This document shows positions 31,991 through 39,623 of a stretch of DNA of 64,000 nucleotides, in pieces (position 1 is the first letter of the stretch; the number at the start of each line of letters is the position of its first letter). The stretch is from NCBI RefSeq assembly GCF_017526105.1, contig NZ_CP071839.1:7912001-7976000 (forward strand), written 5' to 3'. Under the pieces are notes generated by a model, which had not been told where the DNA came from, made no database searches, and was given only the letters and a program-made list of their open reading frames with translations. The stretch comes from Streptomyces cyanogenus. GTDB taxonomy: Bacteria; Actinomycetota; Actinomycetes; Streptomycetales; Streptomycetaceae. A program made the position numbers and the translations under genes.

Positions 31991-33532
31991 CAGGGGCTCC
32001 GACGGCTCGGCCGGCCCACGCCGTGGTTCGTCCGCCGCTCCGCCGTCGGCCGGCCGTCCGGCCCCCTGTGGGTCTGCGGTGAGCCGCGGTCGGCGCTCCA
32101 GCCGCAGCCGCAGCCCCTCCGGCATCAGCGTCAGGCGTTCGGTGACGGTGAGCCGGTAGCCGGGGTCGGCGTGCAGCTCGTAGCGGCGCAGCAGCAGGCC
32201 GAGGACCAGGGTCGCCTCGTGCAGCGCGAACTGGCGGCCGATGCAGGCCCGGGCGCCGGTGCCGAACGGCTTGAAGGTGTGCGGTGGCCGGGCCCGCACG
32301 GCCGCCGCGGTGAAGCGGTCCGGGTCGAACCCGTCGGCGTCCTCCCCCCACACCTCCGGCTCGCGGTGCAGCATCGGCGTCAGCACCAGGGCCCACGCGC
32401 CCCGGCGCATCGGATGCTCCCCGGCGAGGACCGTGTCCTGCCGGGCCTCGCGGGCGAAGGCGGGCGCCGTCGGCCACAGCCGCAGCGACTCGTCCAGCAC
32501 CCGGCGCACGTAGCGCAGCTTGGCGACCTGGTCGTAGCCGGGCCGCGGGGCGTCGCCCCAGACCCGGTCCACCTCGGCGCGGGCCCGGGCGGCGATCCCG
32601 GGGTGCCGGGCGAGGTAGTGCAGGGCGAAGGACAGGGCGCCCGAGGTGGTCTCGTGGCCCGCGACCAGGAATGTGATCACCTGCTTGCGGACGTTCTGCG
32701 CGGACAGCTTCTCCCCGGTCTCCGGGTGCGCGGTCGCCAGCATGCGGTCCAGCAGGTCCCCCTCGCCGCCACCGGACCGGCGCCGGGCGGCGACCAGGTC
32801 GTCGACGGTGCGGTCGAGGTACGCCATGTCGGCCGCGTTGCGCCGGGCGGCGGCGCGCAGCAGCAGCGGGGCGAGCGGCCCGGGCACGCTGTTCAGCCGC
32901 TGGGCGTAGGTGAGGGTGCCGACCATCGCCGTGACGAAGGGGTGCGGGCGGTCCCGCTCGAAGGAGCCGAAGTCGTGCCCGAAGCCGGTCCGGGCGATCG
33001 TCTCCAGGGTCAGCCGGGTCATGTCGCCGGGCACGTCCACCGTGCGCCCGGCCGCCAGCTCGCGGTCCCAGTGGTCGGTCAGCCGCCCGGCGACCGCGAG
33101 CATCATGCCGTGGTAGCCCTCCATGGCCTCCCGTGCGAACCCGGGAGCCAGGACGTCGTGCGCCAGCTGCCAGTTGGGCTCGTCGTTGTAGGCGGTGAAC
33201 AGGCCGTCGCCGGCCACCGGCCGCAGATTGGCGACGCCCAGTCCGACGTGCTTGGCGAACCGGGACTCGTCGGCGAGGTCGGCGGCCAGCCGCGCCCCCC
33301 ACACGAACACGAACTCCTTGCCGAAGGCCCGGCGCCGGAAGATCGGCCCGAGCTCGCGCGCGAAGCGCATCGAGTCCTGCACCGGCCGCCTCCGGTCGGC
33401 GCCGAGCACATCGCCGAGCAGCGGCAGCCGGTGCGGCGGGTGCGGTATGCGGTGCAGCCCGGGCCAGCCCTGCTCGGCGCCCCGGAAACCCTTCGGCAGC
33501 CCGGTCCCGGTGGCCCCCGTCGTCTCCGCCAT
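31952..33532 (-). CDS. Cytochrome P450, CYP102-type haem domain without reductase
   Basis: 526 residues. The haem loop KPFGTGARACIGRQFALHEA (Cys430) and ALHEATLVLGLLL are very like P450 BM3, as are the I-helix FLVAGHETTSGAL and K-helix DESLRLWPTAPAF. BM3-like proteins hydroxylate fatty acids; here the reductase half is absent and replaced by a short tail ending CPVHRVGD, so a separate reductase is needed. Stand-alone CYP102B proteins are known in Streptomyces. ATG 33532 has GGGAGA upstream. It is divergent from a TetR gene with a dyad between them. Confidence 0.93.
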   Translation of the reverse strand: MAETTGATGTGLPKGFRGAEQGWPGLHRIPHPPHRLPLLGDVLGADRRRPVQDSMRFARELGPIFRRRAFGKEFVFVWGARLAADLADESRFAKHVGLGVANLRPVAGDGLFTAYNDEPNWQLAHDVLAPGFAREAMEGYHGMMLAVAGRLTDHWDRELAAGRTVDVPGDMTRLTLETIARTGFGHDFGSFERDRPHPFVTAMVGTLTYAQRLNSVPGPLAPLLLRAAARRNAADMAYLDRTVDDLVAARRRSGGGEGDLLDRMLATAHPETGEKLSAQNVRKQVITFLVAGHETTSGALSFALHYLARHPGIAARARAEVDRVWGDAPRPGYDQVAKLRYVRRVLDESLRLWPTAPAFAREARQDTVLAGEHPMRRGAWALVLTPMLHREPEVWGEDADGFDPDRFTAAAVRARPPHTFKPFGTGARACIGRQFALHEATLVLGLLLRRYELHADPGYRLTVTERLTLMPEGLRLRLERRPRLTADPQGAGRPADGGAADEPRRGPAEPSEPLSAGRCPVHRVGD

Positions 33533-33587
33533 GACGCGATCTCCCTTGATCAGCGGATGGTTTGAAGCAGTGACGCGCGCGTGTTGT

Positions 33588-33637
33588 ACGTGGGTTCAAT
33601 AACGGGTTCCAGTGTCGTCCTGTTGTTGAATCCACGT
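33588..33637. promoter_or_regulatory. Probable TetR operator between P450 and TetR genes
   Basis: ACGTGGGTTCAATAAC (33588-33603) and GTTGTTGAATCCACGT (33622-33637) are inverted repeats matching at 14 of 16 positions, spaced by 18 bases. They sit between two divergent starts, so one regulator could control both genes. Confidence 0.65.
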
Positions 33638-33653
33638 CAAGTAAAGTGACGTC

Positions 33654-34268
33654 ATGCCCGCGAACCAGGGGGAACGCGCCCGGCGCAGACTCAGCACCGG
33701 GGAGCGCCGTGAGCAGCTGCTGTCGGTCGGCGCGAAGCTGTTCTCGGAGAGCCCCTACGACGACGTGTGGATCGAGCAGGTCGCCGAGATCGCCGGGGTC
33801 TCGCGCGGGCTGCTGTACCACTACTTCCCGACCAAGCGGGAGTTCTTCGCCGCCGTCGTGGAGCGGGAGAGCGCGCGGATGCTGCGCATGACGGCGGCGG
33901 TGCCCGGGGTGCCGGTGCGCGAGCAGCTGACCGCCGGCCTCGACACCTACCTCGGCTACGTCGAGGCCCACGCCCACGGCTTCCGCGCCTTCCACCGCGC
34001 CGACGCGGCCGGCGACCAGGCCGTGCGCCGGGTCTACCGGCAGGCCCTGGCCGCCCAGGAGAAGCAGATCCTGGCCGCGCTCGCCGCCGACCCCGAGTTC
34101 GGGCCCGTCGTCGAGACCGCCCCCCAGGTGCGCCTCGCGGTGCGCGGCTGGCTCGCCTTCACCACCGCCGTCTGTCTCGAATGGCTGCGCGGGGAGGGCG
34201 AGTTCAGCCGGGAACAGGTGCGCGACCTGTGCGCCCGTGCCCTGCTGGGCGTTCTCGCGCACTCCTGA
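33654..34268 (+). CDS. TetR-family transcriptional regulator
   Basis: 204 residues. The N-terminal helix-turn-helix (about 15-62) reads RREQLLSVGAKLFSE ... VAEIAGVSRGLLYHYFPTKREF, with the TetR-typical YHYF. The remainder is the all-helical ligand domain. It is divergent from the CYP102-type P450 and a strong inverted repeat lies between them; fatty acids or acyl-CoA are plausible inducers given the P450 class, but this is inference. TAAAGT at 33642 may be its -10. Confidence 0.9.
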   Translation: MPANQGERARRRLSTGERREQLLSVGAKLFSESPYDDVWIEQVAEIAGVSRGLLYHYFPTKREFFAAVVERESARMLRMTAAVPGVPVREQLTAGLDTYLGYVEAHAHGFRAFHRADAAGDQAVRRVYRQALAAQEKQILAALAADPEFGPVVETAPQVRLAVRGWLAFTTAVCLEWLRGEGEFSREQVRDLCARALLGVLAHS

Positions 34269-34321
34269 CGACTTCACCCGACGGTGCGGCCTGGTTGGCG
34301 TGCACCCCGATCTCCGATAGG

Positions 34322-34340
34322 TTAGGCAAGGCTTACCTAA
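34322..34340 (+). promoter_or_regulatory. Iron box (DmdR/IdeR-type)
   Basis: TTAGGCAAGGCTTACCTAA differs from the standard 19-bp iron-box consensus at two positions. It overlaps the likely -10 (TAGGTT at 34318-34323) and ends at the AAGGAGG ribosome site of the next gene, so iron-loaded DmdR should block transcription. Confidence 0.85.
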
Positions 34341-34349
34341 GGAGGTCTC

Positions 34350-35075
34350 ATGGGTGACACGCAGGACTGGACGGCCGCCCCCGGCGCGGCGGAACGGGCC
34401 CGCTCGGTGCTGGCCGCCGCGTGGTCGTGCGCGGTGACCGCGGACGGCGCGCGCGAGGAGTACGCCGGCGCGCACACCGTCACCGAGGACGGCGCCGTAC
34501 GGCTGACGGTGCCTGACGACAGCGCCCTGTTCGGGGCGGTCCTGTGCGCCCCACGCCAGGAGCCCTCCGCCCTGCTGGAGTTCGCCGACGTGGCACCCGT
34601 ACCGGTGCGCCACCGCATCCGCGCCCGGCTCTTCCTCTCCGGCTGGTTCGCCCCGTCCGAGGGCACCCTCCTCTTCCAACCCACCCGCGTGGTGCTGCGC
34701 CGGCCCGCCGGGGCGGTGGTGGTCGACCGGGACGAGTTCGCCGCCGCACGCCCCGACCCCCTCGCCGACGCCGAGGCCCGGCTGCTCACCCATCTCGCCG
34801 ACGCCCACCCGGACGCCGTCGAGCGCCTCACCCGCCTGGTGCGGCCCGAGAGCCTGCACGCGGCGACGCGGGTGGCGCCGCTCGCCGTCGACCGGCACGG
34901 ACTGACCCTGCGCATCGAACGCACCCGCGCCCACGGCGACGTACGGCTGCCGTTCCACGCGCCCGCCGACGACGTCGCCCAGCTCACCGAGCGCATGCAC
35001 GCCCTGCTGGCCCAGGCCGCTGCCGCCGGCTGCCCCCGCGCGCTACAGCGGCAGCGCGCAGACGGCGACGGGTGA
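34350..35075 (+). CDS. Iron-regulated DUF2470-domain protein
   Basis: 241 residues. The N-terminal half resembles a split-barrel (FMN-binding-like) fold; the C-terminal 85 residues match DUF2470 (PLADAEARLLTHLADAHPDAV ... RLPFHAPADDVAQLTERM). DUF2470 occurs at the C-terminus of HugZ-type haem-degrading proteins and some plant chloroplast haem oxygenase-like proteins. Together with the iron box directly upstream, a role in haem or iron metabolism is likely. ATG 34350 is set by AAGGAGG. The 3' end overlaps the convergent lactonase gene by 33 bases. Confidence 0.85.
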   Translation: MGDTQDWTAAPGAAERARSVLAAAWSCAVTADGAREEYAGAHTVTEDGAVRLTVPDDSALFGAVLCAPRQEPSALLEFADVAPVPVRHRIRARLFLSGWFAPSEGTLLFQPTRVVLRRPAGAVVVDRDEFAAARPDPLADAEARLLTHLADAHPDAVERLTRLVRPESLHAATRVAPLAVDRHGLTLRIERTRAHGDVRLPFHAPADDVAQLTERMHALLAQAAAAGCPRALQRQRADGDG

Positions 35076-36278
35076 CGCGAACGGCTCGCCGGCCGGGCCG
35101 AGTTCACCGCGTTCGGAGTCGACACGGAAGACGGTGACCGTGCCGGAGCGCTGGTTCGCCGCGAACAGCAGCCGGCCGTCCGGCGAGAACGCGATCTGCC
35201 GCGGGAAGTCCCCGCCCACCGGCACCGTGCCGAGCAGCCGCAGCCGGGCCCCGTCGGCCTCGACGGCGTACCGGGCCAGGCTGTTGTGGCCCCGGTTGGC
35301 GAGGAAGGCGTACCGGCCGTTCGCCGTCACCAGGATCTGCGCCGGGTAGTTGGTGCCGCCGTCCGACCCCGTCGGCTGCGGCTCGCCCACACGCAGCCGG
35401 CCGGACCGTGGGTCGTACGCGCACACGGCCACGGTGTCGTCCACCTCGTTGGCCAGATAGGCGTACCGGCCGCCCGGATGGAAGGTCAGGTGGCGCGGGC
35501 CCGCGCCGGGCCGGGTCTGCGCCCGGGCCACCTCGGTGAGCCTGCCCTCGGCCGGGTCGAGGCGGTAGGTGTACACGGTGTCGGTGCCCAGGTCGACGGC
35601 GAGGACGTGCCCCCCGTCGGGGCTGGTGACGAACTGGTGGGCGTGCGGGCCCTGTTGGCCGGGACCGGGTGGGGGAGAAGTGTGCGTGACCAGGTCGGTG
35701 CGCTCGCCCAGGGCCCCGGAGGCGTCGATCGGGTGCACGGCGACACTGCCCGAACCGTAGTTGGCGCTCAGCAGCCAGCGCCCGGTCGGATGCACCGACA
35801 GATGGCAGGGCGCGGCACCGCCGCTGCTCCGGGTGCCGAGGACCTTCCGGTCCGCGAGGCGTACGGCCGTCACCCCGCCGTCCTGCCGCTCGTCCACCGC
35901 GTACAGCGTGCGGCCGTCCGGGTGTACCGCGAGGTACGACGGGTCGGGGACGTCGGTGAGCGTGCCCGACCCGGTGATCTGCCCGGACTGCGGGTCGTAC
36001 GACGCCAGGCCGATGCCGGTGCCGCCCCCCTCGACCGAGGTGTACGTGCCCACGTACAGCGGCCGGGGTCCGGACGGCCTGCGGGGCGGCGGCGCCGCGT
36101 CCGGCACGGTCCGCGGGACCTCGGTGCGCGCCGGCGGGGCGGCCGGGGACGGCACCGCCACGACGGCCGCCGCGCCGGCCACGGCCCCGACGAACCGGCG
36201 TCTGGTCCAGCCGCCGCGCTCGCCGTCCCGCCGGGCCGGGGAAGGTCCCTCTTCCGCCGTCCGTGCCTCCGTGTCCAT
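35043..36278 (-). CDS. Tat-exported lactonase-family (6-phosphogluconolactonase-like) beta-propeller
   Basis: 411 residues. The N-terminus has a twin-arginine signal: WTRRRFVGAVAGAAAVVAV followed by an Ala/Pro-rich cleavage region. The mature part is a seven-bladed propeller, with PSYLAVHPDGRTLYAV, HLSVHPTGRWLLSANYGSG, HLTFHPGGRYAYLANE and ILVTANGRYAFLANRG as recurring blade strands. Cytoplasmic relatives hydrolyse 6-phosphogluconolactone; an exported form may act on other lactones or only bind. ATG 36278 has GAGGTG upstream, excluding a longer frame with a non-signal leader. Confidence 0.88.
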   Translation of the reverse strand: MDTEARTAEEGPSPARRDGERGGWTRRRFVGAVAGAAAVVAVPSPAAPPARTEVPRTVPDAAPPPRRPSGPRPLYVGTYTSVEGGGTGIGLASYDPQSGQITGSGTLTDVPDPSYLAVHPDGRTLYAVDERQDGGVTAVRLADRKVLGTRSSGGAAPCHLSVHPTGRWLLSANYGSGSVAVHPIDASGALGERTDLVTHTSPPPGPGQQGPHAHQFVTSPDGGHVLAVDLGTDTVYTYRLDPAEGRLTEVARAQTRPGAGPRHLTFHPGGRYAYLANEVDDTVAVCAYDPRSGRLRVGEPQPTGSDGGTNYPAQILVTANGRYAFLANRGHNSLARYAVEADGARLRLLGTVPVGGDFPRQIAFSPDGRLLFAANQRSGTVTVFRVDSERGELGPAGEPFASPVAVCALPL

Positions 36279-36387
36279 GCCGCACCTCAGGTCGTCGGTC
36301 GCCCCGCTGGTGACAGCCACCTTGGCCCGCGCCCACCGGCAAGGGCAAGTCCGGCAACAGCCGTTGCGCGGCACGCGACGGCGATGA

Positions 36388-37524
36388 CTACCACTGACCG
36401 TCCTCGACCGGCTTGCCCGGCGCGTCCTTCAGCGGTGTCACCTGGCCGGCGGACGGCGCCTGCCACGGGTCCAGGTCGTCCCCGAGCCACTGACCGACCG
36501 GCTCGACCGTCTCCAGGGTGTCCGTGGGGGCGAGATCCTCGGCGTCCGCGTCGTAGTAGTCGTACCAGGGCAGGCCCGCGCGGGTGTACGCCGCCCGGTC
36601 GACCGGCGACGGCGGGGGCGCCTCGCCGGTGATCCGGCGCCACTCCGGGGGCGTGACCAGGTGCACGAACACCCGCCCGGCCGGCTCCTCGGACCAGTCG
36701 CCGAGTGGCCGGTCGTCCCGGTAGACCTCCTGCCGCATCGAGCCGCCGACACCCAGCCCCATGGCCGCGGCGCGCTGCGGGGCAGCGGCGGCCGGGGGCG
36801 GGGGAGCGCCGAAAGCGGCGGCGGCCGGAGGCGGCGTCGAACCGGCGGGCGGCGGCCCGCCCGGGGCCGGCGCTGCCATGGGCAGGGCCGCGCCGAAGCC
36901 GCCGGCCGGGCCGTAACCGCCGGTCGCGCCGTAGCCGCCGAGCGGGCCCGCCGGGCCCGGCCGCAATGCCCGCTCGCGCTCCCGCTCCTGGCGCCGCCAC
37001 TCGGCGAGGGCGCCCTCCTTCAGCGGGAACGACTGGAGCTGGACCCCGCCCCACACCTCCTCGCCGGTGACCTGCCCCTCCACGGTCGCGCCCAGCCCCA
37101 GCGGTACGGCCACGAACTGGCGGACCGTGCCCTTGCCGGAATTGATGCCGTCCAGCCAGGGCTGGCGGGGCAGCACCACGTAGTTCTGCGGGCGCCGGGA
37201 CAGCCGGCCGCGCCACGGCTCGCCGGACACCGCGCACACCTTCCCCACGCCGACCTGGAGCGCGGCCGGCTCCGTCGTACCCGTGAAACTCAGCCACATC
37301 GCCTCGCGCAGATACACCGGCAGCATCACACCGCCGCGTGCCCGCATCGGCTCCGGCACCCGGTCGGCGTAGTCCGCCACCCGCCGGACCGGGAACTCGC
37401 CCAGCCCCGGCGGCAGCGGATGCGTGCCGCTCTCCGGCAGCCGCAGGGTGCGGACGAACCGCACCGCCACCCCGCCGGGCAGCCGCAGCGTGTTCCCGTC
37501 GATCCGGACCCCGCCACCCGTCAT
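36388..37524 (-). CDS. Unrecognised two-part protein with low-complexity linker
   Basis: 378 residues, family not recognised. The N-terminal 160 residues look globular, with PVYLREAMWLSFTG, QNYVVLPRQPWLDGIN and VRQFVAVPLGLGATVEGQV. A Gly/Pro/Ala linker with GGYG repeats covers about residues 195-275. A C-terminal domain follows with MRQEVYRDDRPLGDWSEEP and PWYDYYDADAEDL, strongly acidic near the end. No signal peptide or membrane helix. ATG 37524 has GGGAG upstream. It is followed by a gap before the FUSC gene on the same strand. Secretion or phage origin is not supported. Confidence 0.8.
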   Translation of the reverse strand: MTGGGVRIDGNTLRLPGGVAVRFVRTLRLPESGTHPLPPGLGEFPVRRVADYADRVPEPMRARGGVMLPVYLREAMWLSFTGTTEPAALQVGVGKVCAVSGEPWRGRLSRRPQNYVVLPRQPWLDGINSGKGTVRQFVAVPLGLGATVEGQVTGEEVWGGVQLQSFPLKEGALAEWRRQERERERALRPGPAGPLGGYGATGGYGPAGGFGAALPMAAPAPGGPPPAGSTPPPAAAAFGAPPPPAAAAPQRAAAMGLGVGGSMRQEVYRDDRPLGDWSEEPAGRVFVHLVTPPEWRRITGEAPPPSPVDRAAYTRAGLPWYDYYDADAEDLAPTDTLETVEPVGQWLGDDLDPWQAPSAGQVTPLKDAPGKPVEDGQW

Positions 37525-37570
37525 CCGCCCGCTCCCTCGCCTCCCGCGCCGGCTTGCCCCGGCGGCTTCC

Positions 37571-38824
37571 TCACCGAGAACGCTCACCGAACCCCGCGCG
37601 GTTCCGCCACAGCTCCTCCTGCACGCCGAGGCGGTCGCGCAGCCACGCCAGCCGGGGCAGCTTGGCCCGCTGCCCGCGCGAGACCCGGTCCAGCTCCTCC
37701 AGCAGGCGGCGGGCGCGGTGCTCGGTGTGCAGCTCGTCGATGATGCGGGTCGTCTCGGTCAGGACCGCCCCGAGCAACTGCCAGTGCGCCCAGTCCTTGC
37801 GGACCTCCTCCTGGAGCAGCTCGGCCAGCCGGTCCCGGGTGCCGGCCGCCGTGCGCAGTTCGGCACTCAGCCGCTCCTCCGCCGACTCGGCGTTCTCGCT
37901 CAGATGGGTGGTCACCAGCACGGCGAAGCTCACGACGGCGTCGGCGATCTCCGACAGCAGCTGCTCCACCGTCGCCCCCACCCGCGGCGGGAACAGCTCC
38001 TCGGACCCGCGGGCCTTGGCCAGGTCCGTGAACGAACGGGCCAGCACCCGCAGCACCACCGTGCAGATCTCCAGCGTGTCCAGACCGGTGCGCAGCACCA
38101 CCCGGTGCAGCAGCCCCTCCTTCACCCTCGGATTGAGCCGCAGGCTGTCCTCGGCCTGCCGCAGGGCCGCGTCCACCTGGACGATGTCGTGGTCCAGCCG
38201 GCGCGCTTCGTGCAGCCGCTCGGCCGCCTGCTGCCAGGGGGTGCGGCCCGCGGCCTCCTCACCCATCCGCAGCATCAGCTGGCGCACCCGCCGCGCGAGG
38301 TCCTCGATCGACCGGCCCGCCTCGTCCACCCACACCGGGGGCGGCAGCAGCAGGTTGCAGGCGGTGCCGACGACCGCGCCGATCAGCGTCTCCACGATCC
38401 GCGCCCACGCCGTGAACCCGACCGTGGTGACCCCGAGCACCAGCATGGCGCTGATCGCCACCTCGGCCACGTACTCGTCGACGCGCACCAGGTGCCCCAC
38501 GGCCAGTGAGGCCACGATCAGCAGCGCGAGGCTCCACCAGGTCAGGCCCACCAGCACACTGAACGCGATGGCGACCAGGACACCGGCGACCACCGAGTTC
38601 ACCCGGCGGATGCCGTTGGTCAGGGTGGCGTAGAAGGTCACCTGGACGACCAGCAGCGCGGTCAGCGGCGCGGTGAGGGGGGCGGGCTCCGGACTCAGCC
38701 GGAGCGCGATCACGTAGGCGATCGTCGCCGCCGCCGCCGACCGCAGCGTCTGGACGACCACCGGCTCCCGGCGGCGTTTCGCCAGACGCCGCAGTCCCGT
38801 GTTCCACTCTCGTACGTCGCGCAT
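37571..38824 (-). CDS. FUSC/ArAE-family membrane protein
   Basis: 417 residues. Six or so hydrophobic helices in the first 170 residues (TLRSAAAATIAYVIALRL, PLTALLVVQVTFYATL, VVAGVLVAIAFSVLVGL and later ones) end in the FUSC mark NLLLPPPVWVDEAG. The remaining 240 residues are soluble and helical, with coiled-coil-like heptads. Relatives export aromatic acids or small metabolites. Start ATG 38824. The transported substrate cannot be told; the gene may be cotranscribed with its downstream neighbour of unknown function. Confidence 0.82.
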   Translation of the reverse strand: MRDVREWNTGLRRLAKRRREPVVVQTLRSAAAATIAYVIALRLSPEPAPLTAPLTALLVVQVTFYATLTNGIRRVNSVVAGVLVAIAFSVLVGLTWWSLALLIVASLAVGHLVRVDEYVAEVAISAMLVLGVTTVGFTAWARIVETLIGAVVGTACNLLLPPPVWVDEAGRSIEDLARRVRQLMLRMGEEAAGRTPWQQAAERLHEARRLDHDIVQVDAALRQAEDSLRLNPRVKEGLLHRVVLRTGLDTLEICTVVLRVLARSFTDLAKARGSEELFPPRVGATVEQLLSEIADAVVSFAVLVTTHLSENAESAEERLSAELRTAAGTRDRLAELLQEEVRKDWAHWQLLGAVLTETTRIIDELHTEHRARRLLEELDRVSRGQRAKLPRLAWLRDRLGVQEELWRNRAGFGERSR

Positions 38825-38903
38825 CCCTTGGCCTGTTCCCGTTCCTCGGGGGCGTCGAACGTGGCTGTTTGCGGACTGTTTCCGTCTACTTCAGGCCAGA
38901 TGC

Positions 38904-39398
38904 TCAGGCCGAGAGCTTGTCGAGGAATGCGTCCAGGTTGCCCCTGGCGCGGGCTATCTGCTCGTCCAGCGTCAGGCTCTCCTCGAACCGGGCGCCGGAC
39001 TCCGGGGTCCTCCTGCCGCGCACGTACAGGGAACAGGCCAGGTCGGCGCACATGTACAGCCCGACCGAGTTGCCCTCGCGGCCCGCCGCGCCCGCCTTGC
39101 GCGCGGTCATCAGCGACACCCCGCTGCCCCGGTGCGTGGTGAGGCACACCGAGCACATGCTGCGGTGCAGGAAACCGTGCCGGCCGGCCGGGAAGCGCAG
39201 GGCGACGCCGACGAGTCGGCCGTCCCGCTCGGTGACCAGATAGCTGCGGTCCGGGGCGCCGGGATCCCGCCAGCCGAGGAAGTCCAGGTCGTCCCAGGGG
39301 CGTTCACCGAGATCACGCGGGACCGCCACGCGTTTGGCCTCACCCTTGGAGCAGTTGACGAACGAGGTACGGATGTCCTGCTCGGTGAGCGGTCTCAT
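38904..39398 (-). CDS. FBP-domain protein (FusB/EF-G-binding-like zinc protein)
   Basis: 164 residues. The start MRPLTEQDIRTSFVNCSKGEA is typical of the actinobacterial FBP (PF16571) family. A four-Cys module (MCSVCLTTH ... MCADLACS) corresponds to the zinc finger of FusB/FusC, which binds elongation factor G and frees it from the ribosome. Whether this copy binds EF-G is not known. Start ATG 39398 is preceded by a short AT-richer leader and a dyad at 39444. Confidence 0.85.
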   Translation of the reverse strand: MRPLTEQDIRTSFVNCSKGEAKRVAVPRDLGERPWDDLDFLGWRDPGAPDRSYLVTERDGRLVGVALRFPAGRHGFLHRSMCSVCLTTHRGSGVSLMTARKAGAAGREGNSVGLYMCADLACSLYVRGRRTPESGARFEESLTLDEQIARARGNLDAFLDKLSA

Positions 39399-39443
39399 GG
39401 GGGAGTCCTTCCGTATCCGGCTGTGCCGATGAACCTAGACCCT

Positions 39444-39464
39444 CTAGGCTGATCGCTAGCCTAG
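39444..39464. promoter_or_regulatory. CTAGGCT/AGCCTAG dyad upstream of the FBP gene
   Basis: A perfect 7-bp inverted repeat spaced by seven bases. TAGGCT resembles a Streptomyces -10 and is present on both strands here, so this may be a paired promoter as much as an operator. Confidence 0.4.
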
Positions 39465-39527
39465 TTAGCCAGATGAGGTAGATGCCAACGAATTTCCCGT
39501 GGGGCTCTTGATTCCGCCGTCCCCGGC

Positions 39528-39548
39528 TTAGCTCACAGCGTGAACTAA
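39528..39548. promoter_or_regulatory. ROK-family operator upstream of the ROK gene
   Basis: Half-sites TTAGCTCAC and GTGAACTAA (one mismatch in nine) flank a three-base centre. This TTAG(T/C)T...A(A/G)CTAA layout matches XylR/ROK operators, and the site is 75 bases before the ROK gene, so self-regulation is likely. Confidence 0.65.
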
Positions 39549-39623
39549 GGGTTGGGAGAATCTCGCGTCCCGGTGCCCGAAGGGGTATGTTGCAGGTCGG
39601 GCACGGTTCGTGAAGGGAGCCAC

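Noticed and set aside
31956..35000. 1014-codon minus-strand open frame
   Set aside because: Runs through the P450 in another frame and antisense to the TetR and DUF2470 genes; low complexity.
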